Counted from the first letter of the stretch, positions 43,961 through 53,037 are shown. The stretch is DNA of 64,000 nt from CAIVAT01 sp964455285 (GCA_964455285.1 CAYVVG010000009.1:1-64000); one strand, 5' to 3'. The notes: generated from the sequence alone by a model not told the origin. A program made the numbers and translations.

Positions 43961-44709
43961 TCCTGCTCCTTCCTTATCCAGTCGTACCCCTTTTCTTCCA
44001 ACTCAAGCGCCAGCTCCTTGCCGCCCGATTTCACGATCCTTCCTTCAAAAAGAACATGCACGAAATCGGGCACGATATAATCGAGCAGCCGCTGGTAATG
44101 GGTGATCACCACAAAGGCGTTGTCGGGCCTGCGCAGCTTGTTGACCCCGTTGGCCACGATGCGCAGGGCATCGATATCCAGTCCGGAGTCGGTTTCGTCG
44201 AGTATGGCCAGCGTGGGTTCGAGCATGGCCATCTGGAATATCTCGTTCTTCTTTTTTTCGCCCCCCGAGAATCCTTCGTTCACCGACCGGTTGGTCAGGT
44301 TCGAGGTAATCTCCACCAACCTTTTTTTCTCATCCATGAGCCGCAGGAAGTCACCCCCCGAAAGAGGATCCATGCCTTTGTACTGACGGATCTCGTTGAC
44401 GGCGGTCCTCATAAAGTTGGTAATGCTGACTCCGGGGATCTCGACCGGGTACTGAAAGCCCAGAAAGATGCCCTCCCTCGCCCGGTCCTCGACCGGGAGT
44501 TTGAGCAATGGTTTCCCCATGTACAGGATCTCGCCGGAGGTAACTTCAAACACCTCCCGGCCTGCGATCACCGATGCCAGCGTACTTTTCCCGGTGCCGT
44601 TCGGCCCCATGATGGCATGCACCTCGCCTTTTTTCACCTCGAGGCTGACACCCTTTAAAATTTCCCGGTCCTTTATCCCGGCATGCAAGTCTTTGATCTG
44701 TAACAACAT
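43957..44709 (-). CDS. sufC: SufC, Fe-S assembly ATPase
   Basis: 250 residues. Cytoplasmic ABC-type ATPase: Walker A GPNGTGKST (about 34-42), signature FSGGEKKKNEIFQMA, Walker B LAILDETDSGLD, and H-loop VITHYQR. All catalytic residues are present. It drives conformational change of the SufBD scaffold. Lies 58 bp after sufB, with a small repeat in the gap, and overlaps sufD by 4 nt. Confidence 0.97.
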   Translation of the reverse strand: MLLQIKDLHAGIKDREILKGVSLEVKKGEVHAIMGPNGTGKSTLASVIAGREVFEVTSGEILYMGKPLLKLPVEDRAREGIFLGFQYPVEIPGVSITNFMRTAVNEIRQYKGMDPLSGGDFLRLMDEKKRLVEITSNLTNRSVNEGFSGGEKKKNEIFQMAMLEPTLAILDETDSGLDIDALRIVANGVNKLRRPDNAFVVITHYQRLLDYIVPDFVHVLFEGRIVKSGGKELALELEEKGYDWIRKEQE

Positions 44710-44735
44710 AATATCTATATCAATTGGCTTACTTC

Positions 44736-44771
44736 CTTCAAATCGTTCATCTTAAATCGTTCATCCTTTAT
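44736..44771 (-). repeat. Two-copy 15-bp repeat between sufB and sufC
   Basis: On the minus strand: GATGAACGATTTAA followed by GATGAACGATTTGAA (period 15, i.e. 8+7), starting at the sufB stop and ending about 27 bp before the sufC ATG. Confidence 0.6.
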
Positions 44772-46216
44772 CCCACACTCCCCTCGAGCGAAACCGACAA
44801 CAGTTTCTGCGCCTCGACTGCAAACTCCATCGGAAGTTGCTTCAGCACTTCGCGGGCATAGCCGTTCACGATCAGGCCGATGGCGTTTTCGGCCGAAATT
44901 CCGCGTTGCTGGCAATAAAAAAGCTGGTCTTCCGAAATTTTCGAAGTCGTGGCTTCGTGTTCCACAACCGACGACTTGTTATCGACCTGGATATACGGAT
45001 AGGTGTGCGCCCCGCAGTGAGATCCAAGCAGGAGTGAATCGCACTGGCTGTAGTTGCGTGCATTCAGGGCGTTCTTCGAAATGCGCACCAGTCCGCGGTA
45101 GGAGTTGTTGCTGAAGCCGGCTGAGATACCCTTGGAGATAATCGTACTTCGCGTGTTCCTGCCGAGGTGGATCATCTTGGTGCCGGTATCGGCCTGCTGC
45201 CGGTTATTGGTGACGGCTACGGAGTAAAACTCGCCCACCGAGTGGTCTCCCAGCAGGATGCATCCGGGGTATTTCCAGGTGATGGCCGACCCGGTCTCAA
45301 CCTGGGTCCAGCTGATCTTCGAATTACTACCCTTGCAGATGCCCCGCTTGGTGACAAAATTGTAGATCCCTCCTTTGCCGTTCTTGTCGCCCGGGTACCA
45401 GTTCTGAACCGTCGAGTACTTCACCTCCGCATCTTTCAGTGCCACGATCTCAACAATGGCGGCATGCAGCTGGTTTTCGTCGCGCCTGGGGGCGGTGCAG
45501 CCTTCCATGTAACTCACGTAGGCCCCTTCGTCGGCAACGATGAGCGTCCGCTCAAACTGCCCGGTATTTGCGGCATTGATCCGGAAATAGGTCGACAACT
45601 CCATTGGGCATCGCACCCCTTTGGGGATATAGCAAAAGGATCCGTCGCTGAATACAGCCGAGTTCAGGGCTGCAAAGAAGTTGTCGGTATGAGGAACTAC
45701 AGAACCCATGTACTGTCGCACCAGATCGGGATGCTGCTGAACCGCTTCGCTGAAGGAACAGAAAATGATGCCCTGTTTGGAAAGGGTTTCCGAAAATGTG
45801 GTCTTGACCGACACGCTGTCCATGACCGCATCGACCGCCACACCCGTGAGCCTTTTCTGCTCCTCCAGCGAAATTCCCAGTTTGTCGAAGGTCGCCAGGA
45901 GCTCGGGGTCAACTTCGTCCAGGCTGTCGGGTTCCTTTTTATTTTTCGGAGCGGCGTAATATATGATATCCTGGAATGGAATGGGATCTATGTGAAGGTG
46001 AGCCCAGGAGGGCTGTTTCATGGTCAGCCAGTGGCGGTAAGCTTTCAAACGGAATTCCAGGAGGAATTCGGGTTCGTTCTTTTTAGCCGATATATAGCGG
46101 ATGGTCTCTTCCGACAATCCCGGCGGGGCGAATTCCGTGTCGATATCCGTTACAAAACCGTATTTGTAATCTCCCTGTGTTACTTCGTCCAGGATGTTGT
46201 TGGCCTGGTTCTCCAT
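44768..46216 (-). CDS. sufB: SufB, Fe-S cluster scaffold subunit
   Basis: 482 residues. Family signs: EPEFLLEFRLKAYRHWL, PKGVRCPMELSTYFRINAANTGQFERTLIVADEGAYVSYMEGCTAP and HEATTSKISEDQLFYCQQRGIS. A cysteine-rich central part includes the conserved YMEGC. The ORF extends to 46285, but ATG 46216 (MENQANN) matches the usual family start. First gene of sufBCD. Confidence 0.96.
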   Translation of the reverse strand: MENQANNILDEVTQGDYKYGFVTDIDTEFAPPGLSEETIRYISAKKNEPEFLLEFRLKAYRHWLTMKQPSWAHLHIDPIPFQDIIYYAAPKNKKEPDSLDEVDPELLATFDKLGISLEEQKRLTGVAVDAVMDSVSVKTTFSETLSKQGIIFCSFSEAVQQHPDLVRQYMGSVVPHTDNFFAALNSAVFSDGSFCYIPKGVRCPMELSTYFRINAANTGQFERTLIVADEGAYVSYMEGCTAPRRDENQLHAAIVEIVALKDAEVKYSTVQNWYPGDKNGKGGIYNFVTKRGICKGSNSKISWTQVETGSAITWKYPGCILLGDHSVGEFYSVAVTNNRQQADTGTKMIHLGRNTRSTIISKGISAGFSNNSYRGLVRISKNALNARNYSQCDSLLLGSHCGAHTYPYIQVDNKSSVVEHEATTSKISEDQLFYCQQRGISAENAIGLIVNGYAREVLKQLPMEFAVEAQKLLSVSLEGSVG

Positions 46217-46233
46217 GTATGCGATGTTTATGA

Positions 46234-46290
46234 CAAAATTACTTAAAATCCGGGGGCGGAAAAGGCCGCGGGAATGATGGTACAAAGATA
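46234..46290 (-). promoter_or_regulatory. Two candidate -7 boxes for sufBCD
   Basis: Minus strand: TAATTTTG (46234-46241) and TATCTTTG (46283-46290), 18 and 67 nt before the sufB ATG. Both match TAnnTTTG; which is used cannot be decided. Confidence 0.5.
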
Positions 46291-46334
46291 ATGATAATTT
46301 AGGTATTCTGATACCTTTTTGTGAGCCGTGAATT

Positions 46335-46376
46335 CCCCTCCCTGTTTGGGGAGGGGTGGCCGCAGGCCGGGGTGGG
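46335..46376. repeat. GC-rich palindromic element
   Basis: CCCCTCCC-tgttt-GGGGAGGGG followed by GGCC-GCA-GGCC and GGGGTGGGG: two hairpins, the same family as 31058-31100 (inverted). It lies between the sufB promoter and the protease stop and may serve as a terminator for neither gene or both. Confidence 0.75.
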
Positions 46377-46392
46377 GGATTGTGGATTGGGA

Positions 46393-47436
46393 TCAGGGGC
46401 CGGTGTGGAAGAAACTGTCGGGGAAAAAGCCTGACCGGAGGAGATCGTTGCGATGGACGTTGAGAAAGGAGAGGATCCGTTCGACGGGTATCACCATATT
46501 CAGGCCATAGTGAATATGATCGGACCGGCCGATGAACGGTTCACCCGTGTACGGCATCCAATCGGGAGTGCGCGGATGTCCCGGTTCCGGTTTCAGATAT
46601 TCTTCGCGCGTGGATTGAACCGAACTGACCATTCCAACCAGTTCAAGCCCACGGTTGCCCTGCACCGCAGCAAGCAGGACCCCGCCGCTGTAACCCTTGT
46701 TCAACAGCGCGTCAATGAAGAACTCACCCTCTGTCCTGTGAACAGCAGGACTGGCCATTCCACGGGTCAGGACCAGGTTTCCCATCGGGTATCCCAACAC
46801 CGTGATCCCGTCGCCCCATTCCAGTGCCATGGCTCTTCCGGCAGGACAGGGGAATACATCCAGCGTATCGCGGAGCCCTTCACAACGCGCTCCGAGCAAT
46901 GCTATATCCGTTTCCATGTCGGCAGCGACCACACCGAACGACCCGCATGCGGAGAGCCCCGACACCCAGTTTTCCTGCCTGTCGAGCAGGCTGAACCGCT
47001 GAACGTACCGGATCGGGTCTTCTCCCTCCGGTTCAAAATATCCGATGAGCGTATCGGGTGCCGTCACCACGTGGGCACAGGTAAGCACGGCGACCCGGGA
47101 GTTCCGCATTGTCAGGACTGTGCCTGTGCCGAAAACGGTTTCGCTGGTGGTGATCACTCCCCAGGCATGTTTCCGGTAGGTTCCCTGCTGCATATGGTAT
47201 GCGGTGATCCGGTCTTCGCGCCGGAACTGCCAGGTGGTATAGGTTGCAACACTGTAAACCTTCCTTACCGAACGTGTGATGCGGGAGATTCCCTCTGGCC
47301 CGGTGATCGCGTTCACATCGCTTTGGTACCTTCCGGTCGCGACGGGACGATGATCCGGGTTAACCTTCCTTTGACCGGCACAGGAAAAAAGGATAGATCC
47401 GCACAGCAGCATGGTTGAAAGAAACAGCCGGGGCAT
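46393..47436 (-). CDS. Lipoprotein with trypsin-like serine protease fold
   Basis: 347 residues. Lipobox LFSC (Cys19) predicts membrane anchoring. The trypsin-like catalytic triad is readable as H122 (LTCAHVV), D177 (METDIALL) and S250 (KGYSGG), in HtrA-like order, without PDZ domains. The N-terminal about 90 residues are not recognised. The ORF begins at 47571, but the ATG at 47436 starts the signal peptide and lies 20 nt after a TATCTTTG box. Substrate unknown. Confidence 0.85.
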   Translation of the reverse strand: MPRLFLSTMLLCGSILFSCAGQRKVNPDHRPVATGRYQSDVNAITGPEGISRITRSVRKVYSVATYTTWQFRREDRITAYHMQQGTYRKHAWGVITTSETVFGTGTVLTMRNSRVAVLTCAHVVTAPDTLIGYFEPEGEDPIRYVQRFSLLDRQENWVSGLSACGSFGVVAADMETDIALLGARCEGLRDTLDVFPCPAGRAMALEWGDGITVLGYPMGNLVLTRGMASPAVHRTEGEFFIDALLNKGYSGGVLLAAVQGNRGLELVGMVSSVQSTREEYLKPEPGHPRTPDWMPYTGEPFIGRSDHIHYGLNMVIPVERILSFLNVHRNDLLRSGFFPDSFFHTGP

Positions 47437-47456
47437 GAACCATGTATTGATGATCC

Positions 47457-47464
47457 AAAGATAA
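47457..47464 (-). promoter_or_regulatory. -7 box TATCTTTG for the serine protease lipoprotein
   Basis: Exact TAnnTTTG on the minus strand, 20 nt before the ATG at 47436; it supports the shorter start. Confidence 0.6.
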
Positions 47465-47572
47465 CTTAAATCTCCGCGCTGTTCAACACTTCCGGGATGT
47501 TCATCTACCGGAAATTTTCCGGGTAGTCGACGGGATCCGGCTTTTCTTCCCGGTTCCGGGGAGCCCGGCAAC

Positions 47573-48214
47573 TTACTTCAGCAATTTGAAGGCATGCGTC
47601 CATTCATTTTTCAGGAAACCCGGTATGCACCAGAGCATGCACAGCGGTTCGATGGCGCGGGCCGCTTCGGCACCCCCCATGTCGGCGGTTTCCCACCCGA
47701 ACTCGTCGAGGATGGCACTTACTTCCTGCCTGGCTTCCGGGTCCTTGCCGCAGATGAACATGGTGGGTCTCCCCTGGTCGAACCGGGGGTCGATCATCAA
47801 ATGGTTCCCCACGCTGTTGAACGCCTTGACGAATTGTATTCCGGGAAAATCCTGCTGATACCGCTCCATGAGCGATTCATTGGGGCCGGTAAAAAACTGC
47901 AACACCCCGTTCACCGGGGGGGTGTCGGCAATGGGATTGGTTGCGTCGATCACGATTTTACCCTTCCACTCGCCGGCTCCGGCCATCCGCAGCACCGAAA
48001 GAGCGACCGTTCCCTTGGCCGCGAGAACGATCAGATCGCCGTAACGGCCCGTTTCGGCAAATGTGCCTACCCGGCCCCTGCCGGTTACCCGCCATTCTTC
48101 CAGTTTCGAAGGATCGCGCGTCCCCAGCATGACAGGATATCCCTTATTAAGGAATCCGTTTCCAAGGACCTGTGCAACCACTCCCGATCCCAAGATTCCA
48201 ATTTTCTTCTTCAT
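47573..48214 (-). CDS. NADPH-dependent F420 reductase-like oxidoreductase
   Basis: 213 residues. The N-terminal Rossmann motif GILGSGVVAQVLGNGFLNKGY and the GTRDPSKLEEW phosphate-binding region fit NADPH. IVIDATNPI and FVKAFNSVGNHLM are characteristic of the Npd/F420-dependent NADP reductase-like family. Most bacterial members act on unknown substrates without F420, so the family name should not be taken as function. Single gene; the divergent neighbour is the SufT-like gene. Confidence 0.88.
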   Translation of the reverse strand: MKKKIGILGSGVVAQVLGNGFLNKGYPVMLGTRDPSKLEEWRVTGRGRVGTFAETGRYGDLIVLAAKGTVALSVLRMAGAGEWKGKIVIDATNPIADTPPVNGVLQFFTGPNESLMERYQQDFPGIQFVKAFNSVGNHLMIDPRFDQGRPTMFICGKDPEARQEVSAILDEFGWETADMGGAEAARAIEPLCMLWCIPGFLKNEWTHAFKLLK

Positions 48215-48274
48215 ACGATTCAGTTATAATAAGACAGAAAACATAAATCATTAATCCTGAGCAAAAATAGTTTT

Positions 48275-48297
48275 TTATTTAATTTGATTCTAAATAA
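48275..48297. promoter_or_regulatory. AT-rich palindrome upstream of the SufT-like gene
   Basis: TTATTTA/TAAATAA perfect 7-bp arms with a 9-nt spacer (ATTTGATTC). Similar in style to the scoA operator. It lies between the divergent genes at 48214 and 48370, so could control either. Confidence 0.35.
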
Positions 48298-48351
48298 AAT
48301 CAGGTAATTTTTGCGGAGTGAAGGTCCGGGAAACGATAACTACTTTCCCCT

Positions 48352-48359
48352 TATCTTTG
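48352..48359 (+). promoter_or_regulatory. -7 box TATCTTTG for the SufT-like gene and dxs
   Basis: Exact TAnnTTTG, 10 nt before the ATG at 48370. Confidence 0.6.
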
Positions 48360-48369
48360 CAAAAAAAAC

Positions 48370-48702
48370 ATGGAATCGTCAGCCCAGACCAACCAGTCCC
48401 CATTCGAAGCCAGTGTGATCGCCGCACTCCGTTCGGTATATGATCCCGAAATCCCGGTAAACATATACGATCTGGGATTGATCTACAACCTGACGATCAG
48501 CGGGCCCTCCAACGATGTTTCCATCCTGATGACACTGACCACGCCCAATTGCCCGGTGGCGGAGGACATGCCTTCGCAGGTAAAGGAAGCGGTGGAATCT
48601 GTGGCGGGCGCCGGTAAGGTCACCGTTGAGCTTACCTTTGATCCTCCCTGGGATAAAGACATGCTGTCCGAATCGGCACTCCTGGAACTTGGCCTGTTAT
48701 AA
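48370..48702 (+). CDS. sufT: SufT-like Fe-S assembly protein (MIP18/DUF59 family)
   Basis: 110 residues. DUF59 core: ALRSVYDPEIPVNIYDLGLIYNL (about 16-38), then MTLTTPNCPVAEDMPSQV with the conserved cysteine, and the VELTFDPPWDKDMLSE end. SufT-type proteins help deliver Fe-S clusters to targets. It lies 12 bp upstream of dxs; no other suf gene is adjacent on this strand, but sufBCD is about 2.2 kb away. The isoprenoid pathway downstream of Dxs uses Fe-S enzymes (IspG, IspH), a possible reason for the pairing. Confidence 0.9.
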   Translation: MESSAQTNQSPFEASVIAALRSVYDPEIPVNIYDLGLIYNLTISGPSNDVSILMTLTTPNCPVAEDMPSQVKEAVESVAGAGKVTVELTFDPPWDKDMLSESALLELGLL

Positions 48703-48714
48703 CCTATTCCTGCA

Positions 48715-50631
48715 ATGACCCCCCAGTCACTACCCCTGCTTTCCCGCATCAACTCGCCCGATGACCTTCGGAAACTGAAGCCCGACGAGCTGCCGGGTCT
48801 TTGTGACGATATCCGACGATTCATCATCGAAGTCATGGCGGTGAATCCCGGCCATCTGGGAGCCAGCCTGGGGGCCGTCGAACTGGCAGTGGCCCTTCAT
48901 TATGTGTATGATACACCTTTCGACAAGGTGATCTGGGACGTCGGTCACCAGGCGTATGCCCATAAAATCCTGACAGGCCGGAAGGATACTTTTAAATCCA
49001 TCCGGACATATGGAGGGATCAGCGGCTTCCCGAAAATGTCGGAAAGCAAATATGATGCGTTTGGCGTAGGCCACTCCTCCACCTCCATCTCCGCTGCCCT
49101 GGGAATGGCGGTTGCCGCCCAACTCAACGGTGAGACAGGGCGGCATCATGTTGCCGTTATCGGCGATGGAGCGATGACCGGCGGTATGGCCATGGAAGCA
49201 CTCAACAATGCCGGGGTATCCACGGCCAACATCCTGGTGATCCTGAATGACAACCAGATTGCGATAGACAAGAATGTCGGGGCCATGAAAGATTACCTGG
49301 CCGACATCGTCACCTCCCGGACGTATAACAAATTCCGTGACAAAGTTTGGCTGGCCCTGGGAGGAGGAACACAGTACGGCAGGAACACGCGGGCCATCGT
49401 CAAACAATTCGGAAATGCCGTCAAGACCACCCTGCTCAGGAGCGGGAACCTGTTTGAGGCGTTCAATCTCCGGTATTTCGGTCCTGTCGACGGCAACGAT
49501 GTCGTGCGCATGGTGAAACTCCTCACCGACATGAAAGGGATCAAGGGGCCGAAACTGCTTCATGTTCATACGGTAAAGGGAAAAGGTTTTGCAAAGGCCG
49601 AAAAAGACCAGACCGTGTATCATGCACCCGGAGTTTTCGACAGTAAAACCGGCGCCATCAAGGAGGACAAATGCCACGGGCAGGCACCCAAATACCAGAC
49701 TGTTTTCGGGCAGACCATCCTCGAACTGGCTGAACGGAATCCGAAGATCGTGGGCATTACACCGGCCATGGCCACGGGGTGTTCGCTGAACCTGATGATG
49801 GCCCGGATGCCTGAGAGAACCTTCGATGTCGGGATCGCCGAACAGCATGCCGTCACTTTCAGTGCGGGCCTGGCTGCCTCAGGACTGATCCCCTTCTGCA
49901 ACATTTACTCCACCTTCATGCAGCGCGGATACGACCAGATGATCCATGACGTGGCGCTCCAGAACCTGCACGTGGTGTTTTGCCTCGACCGGGGCGGCCT
50001 TGTCGGGGAAGATGGCGCCACGCACCATGGCGCCTTTGACCTGGCCTCCCTTCGCTGCATCCCGGGCCTTGTCATTGCCTCGCCCATGAACGAAGAAGAG
50101 ATGCGGAACATGATGTTCACTGCGCAACTCGACGGAGCCGGACCCTTTGCCATCCGGTATCCCAAAGGCCGTGGTGTGATGCCTGTATGGAGGACCCCCA
50201 TGAAAGCGCTGGAACCGGGCCGGGGAAGGATGATCCGTGACGGCCGGGATGCTGCGATCCTGACTCTCGGTCATGTGGGCAATTATGCACTGGAAGCCTG
50301 CAACCGGTTGTCGGGATCGGGCATTGAAGCGGCTCATTACGATCTTCGTTTCCTGAAGCCCATCGACGAACCGCTCCTCCATGAAGTATTCCGCCGATTC
50401 AGCCGGATCGTCACGGTCGAAGACGGCGCTGTGGCAGGAGGAATGGGCTCGGCTGTACTCGAATTCATGTCCGATCACGGATATTCGTCGAATGTCAGGC
50501 GGCTGGGCATCCCCGACCGGTACATCCAGCAGGGCAAGGTGGAGGAACTGCACCGGGAATGCGGTTTCGATGCCACGGGCATCGCCGAGGCCGTGGCTGA
50601 ATTATTGGGTGATCCACACCTTAAAAGATAA
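48715..50631 (+). CDS. dxs: 1-deoxy-D-xylulose-5-phosphate synthase
   Basis: 638 residues, full length. Thiamine-diphosphate enzyme joining pyruvate and glyceraldehyde-3-phosphate, first step of the MEP isoprenoid pathway. Seen: N-terminal NPGHLGASLGAVELAVALHYV with the catalytic His, DVGHQAYAHKILTGR, the ThDP motif GDGAMTGGMAMEALNNAG, the DRGGLVGEDGATHHGAFDLA motif of the second domain, and the C-terminal transketolase domain. Read with the SufT-like gene and followed after 4 bp by an SDR gene. Confidence 0.97.
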   Translation: MTPQSLPLLSRINSPDDLRKLKPDELPGLCDDIRRFIIEVMAVNPGHLGASLGAVELAVALHYVYDTPFDKVIWDVGHQAYAHKILTGRKDTFKSIRTYGGISGFPKMSESKYDAFGVGHSSTSISAALGMAVAAQLNGETGRHHVAVIGDGAMTGGMAMEALNNAGVSTANILVILNDNQIAIDKNVGAMKDYLADIVTSRTYNKFRDKVWLALGGGTQYGRNTRAIVKQFGNAVKTTLLRSGNLFEAFNLRYFGPVDGNDVVRMVKLLTDMKGIKGPKLLHVHTVKGKGFAKAEKDQTVYHAPGVFDSKTGAIKEDKCHGQAPKYQTVFGQTILELAERNPKIVGITPAMATGCSLNLMMARMPERTFDVGIAEQHAVTFSAGLAASGLIPFCNIYSTFMQRGYDQMIHDVALQNLHVVFCLDRGGLVGEDGATHHGAFDLASLRCIPGLVIASPMNEEEMRNMMFTAQLDGAGPFAIRYPKGRGVMPVWRTPMKALEPGRGRMIRDGRDAAILTLGHVGNYALEACNRLSGSGIEAAHYDLRFLKPIDEPLLHEVFRRFSRIVTVEDGAVAGGMGSAVLEFMSDHGYSSNVRRLGIPDRYIQQGKVEELHRECGFDATGIAEAVAELLGDPHLKR

Positions 50632-50635
50632 TTGC

Positions 50636-51442
50636 ATGGATAACGGGATCAGGATCCGGGAAGCCATCGTTACCGGAGCGTATGGCGCCATCGGAAAAGC
50701 CATCGCGGCCGGCATCGCCCGGGCCGGCGGATGGCGGGTAACCCTCGTTGGCCGGGACCCGATTCGCCTGGAGGATGCACGACGGGAAATCGTTGCCATG
50801 ACATCCTCTGGCGAAATAGATGTGGAGACTGTCGACCTCGGCCTGCACAGGGATATCGCGGCATTCGCCCGCCGTTGGAACCGCCCGCTTCACCTGTTGA
50901 TAAACAATGCCGCCACCGGACCCCGGAAACGGTCGGAAACCGACGAAGGGATTGAAGTGCAATGGGCGACCAATGTCCTGGGCTATTTTTGGATGATCCG
51001 CTCCTTCAGGCCCTTCATGGAAAAGGTGCAAGACGCGCGCATCGTGAATGTGGCAAGCTACTGGGCCGGAGGTATGGACCTGCAGGATCCCGAATTCGTG
51101 AACAGGCGATACGACAACGATGCGGCCTACCGGCAGGCCAAGCAGGCCGACCGGATGCTCACGGCCGCATTCGCCCGGCGGTTCCGGCCTCAGGGAATTA
51201 CGGTAAACGCCTGTCATCCGGGCGACGTGAACTCCAAGTTGAGCAATTCTTTTGGCTTTGGCGGCTCGGAAACCCCTGAAGAGGGAGCCGAAACGCCGCT
51301 TTACCTGGCGCTCTCAGCCGAACTGGCGGGAGTGACCGGCGAATATTATGAACATCTTTCGCGGGTCAGGTGTGCCTTCATGGAGCAGCATGACCGGGTG
51401 GAGGAGTTGTTCCGGCTTTGCGACAGCCGGTTTCCCGGGTAG
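50636..51442 (+). CDS. Short-chain dehydrogenase/reductase
   Basis: 268 residues. Classical SDR with cofactor motif TGAYGAIGKAIA (about 12-23), VGRDPIRLEDARREI, NNAAT, the catalytic Ser in NVASYWAG, and Tyr/Lys in YRQAKQ. The later VNACHPGDVNSKL with a retinol-dehydrogenase-like style suggests lipid or retinoid-like substrates, but this is weak. ATG 50636 is 4 bp after the dxs stop; the longer ORF from 50381 is antiphase dxs sequence. Confidence 0.92.
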   Translation: MDNGIRIREAIVTGAYGAIGKAIAAGIARAGGWRVTLVGRDPIRLEDARREIVAMTSSGEIDVETVDLGLHRDIAAFARRWNRPLHLLINNAATGPRKRSETDEGIEVQWATNVLGYFWMIRSFRPFMEKVQDARIVNVASYWAGGMDLQDPEFVNRRYDNDAAYRQAKQADRMLTAAFARRFRPQGITVNACHPGDVNSKLSNSFGFGGSETPEEGAETPLYLALSAELAGVTGEYYEHLSRVRCAFMEQHDRVEELFRLCDSRFPG

Positions 51443-51447
51443 GCAGG

Positions 51448-52197
51448 TTATCCCTGGATCCGTTTCTTCATGGTCCGCCAGGTTTCAGTGATCAGGAAAC
51501 TCTCATCCATGTTCCCGACCATCGTCCTGAATTTTTTCATGGGAACGGTAAAGGTAAGCCGATCCTGCGGCACGCAGGGCCTTGCCGAAGCGTCGAACAT
51601 TCCCAGGATGGCTTTCGGGTCTTCGCTTTCGGCTTGCTTCAACGCTTGATAGACAATGGTACCGCAACCGGAACCGAAGGGTGCTATCACCGCGTCGCCC
51701 GAAGGACAATCATAATTGGCGAGGGTAAAAAGTCCGGCCAGCACATCGGGTTTGGCGAAGAAACATACCGCGACCGGTTCATCCCCGGGTGTTATCTGAT
51801 CAAACCGTTTGAAAACGATATACCTTCCTTTCGCAGGAATGCAGCGCATGTTTTCCATGACATCCCTGACCATTTCCGGGGTTTTGATGTACCTCTCCCC
51901 TTCCATCTCTCCATCGATCCCGTACGAAAGAAAATATTCGAAATTGGGCCGGATCTTGTCCGAGAAACCCAGGTAACGCCGGGCGCCGGCGCAGCCGATT
52001 GACCCCGTGTGCCAGGCCAGTGACCGTCCTTTCCGCACAAGTGCCAGTTCGCAGACGATGCAACTCCGGCCGGCCGGCAGGTTCGCCAGCGGGACATTTC
52101 CCGGATCATCGGTATAAAAGAATGTTATCGGCAATTCGCTGTCGCCGAAATAGGCCGGCCATTTTGCCAGGAAATCATTACGGAATGAAAGATCCAT
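51448..52197 (-). CDS. DUF169 family protein
   Basis: 249 residues, cytoplasmic. The DUF169 pattern is present: an N-terminal LPITFFYTDD strand, a cysteine-containing SCIVCELALVRKGRSLAWHTGSIGCAGARRYLGF region with CxxC and a further Cys, and the ANYDCPSGDAVIAPFGSGCGTIV segment. Several conserved cysteines suggest metal or Fe-S binding, known only as a prediction for this family. Convergent with the SDR gene (5-bp gap), and 38 bp after the NAD(P)-binding gene. Confidence 0.88.
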   Translation of the reverse strand: MDLSFRNDFLAKWPAYFGDSELPITFFYTDDPGNVPLANLPAGRSCIVCELALVRKGRSLAWHTGSIGCAGARRYLGFSDKIRPNFEYFLSYGIDGEMEGERYIKTPEMVRDVMENMRCIPAKGRYIVFKRFDQITPGDEPVAVCFFAKPDVLAGLFTLANYDCPSGDAVIAPFGSGCGTIVYQALKQAESEDPKAILGMFDASARPCVPQDRLTFTVPMKKFRTMVGNMDESFLITETWRTMKKRIQG

Positions 52198-52235
52198 AAG
52201 AGGTTCGTTGAAATGGGTGAGGAAACATGGGGATA

Positions 52236-52853
52236 TCAGTGGCTCGAGATCGCCGGGAGGGTCCGGTCATATTTGTCGGTGGCAGCCAGTTTCAACATGA
52301 AGTCGGCAACGTCGGCCCGCGGAACGGTCTTCGAAGTCGGATTGCCGGGATGGATCTTGTAGGTTCCCGTCTTCGGAGAATCGGTCAGCCCTACCGGACG
52401 AACGATCACCCAGTCGAGGTTGCTGTTCCGGATCACCCCGGCCTGCCTCCGTTTATCAGCAAAAACATGCCGGAGGAATAGCGGGATGATGATCCTGCCG
52501 AACCAGAATCCGGCATCATTGCCCAGGATCCCGGCTGATGACATACAGATGAGCCGTCTTACCCCGGTGGCTTCCATCGCCCGGATAATCGTATGCGTTC
52601 CGTCGGAGAGCATGGTACCGGGCTTGTTCCGGTCCATTCCCAGAGCACAGAGCACCGCGTCGGACCCTTCTACCGCCTCTTTGACCTTCACAAAATCCAT
52701 GATCTCGCCCTCGATCACCCGGAGATTCCGGTGTTGAATGGTCACTCCGGAAGCCCGGCGTGCATAGGCCGTTACCTGGTGGCCCTCTTTTAGCGCCTGG
52801 AAAACGATCAGGATTCCTGTCCTGCCGCTTGCACCAAATACGGAAATCTTCAT
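52236..52853 (-). CDS. NAD(P)H-binding protein (atypical SDR, NmrA/YwnB-like)
   Basis: 205 residues. N-terminal Rossmann motif ISVFGASGRTGILIVFQAL with ARRASGV for NADP selectivity, VLCALGMD, and the RRLICMSSAG strand. No catalytic Tyr-x3-Lys is seen, which fits atypical SDRs (quinone-reductase or redox-sensor type). Upstream of the DUF169 gene on the same strand. Confidence 0.88.
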   Translation of the reverse strand: MKISVFGASGRTGILIVFQALKEGHQVTAYARRASGVTIQHRNLRVIEGEIMDFVKVKEAVEGSDAVLCALGMDRNKPGTMLSDGTHTIIRAMEATGVRRLICMSSAGILGNDAGFWFGRIIIPLFLRHVFADKRRQAGVIRNSNLDWVIVRPVGLTDSPKTGTYKIHPGNPTSKTVPRADVADFMLKLAATDKYDRTLPAISSH

Positions 52854-52950
52854 GGCAGATCTGAGCAGGCTGGTTTATCCGCAGCCGTTCAGCCGGTAAA
52901 AATAACCAAATTTTCCTTGCCTGCCTCAGGCTGGCGCGGGGTTTTTCCCG

Positions 52951-53037
52951 CTACCGGTGCAGCAGCACCTGCGCAATGGATGCGGGAGATCGGGACAGGA
53001 CGAACAGATCATTGTGCCCCGCGGGATTCCTGTCCAT
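52951..53037 (-). CDS. Possible 28-residue ORF directly after the DUF4402 gene
   Basis: Starts with an ATG immediately after the preceding TGA (TGAATG) and encodes MDRNPAGHNDLFVLSRSP... ending VLLHR. No family recognised. Translational coupling would be natural, but chance is likely at this length. A GCCTG/CAGGC hairpin (about 52919-52931) follows. Confidence 0.2.
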   Translation of the reverse strand: MDRNPAGHNDLFVLSRSPASIAQVLLHR

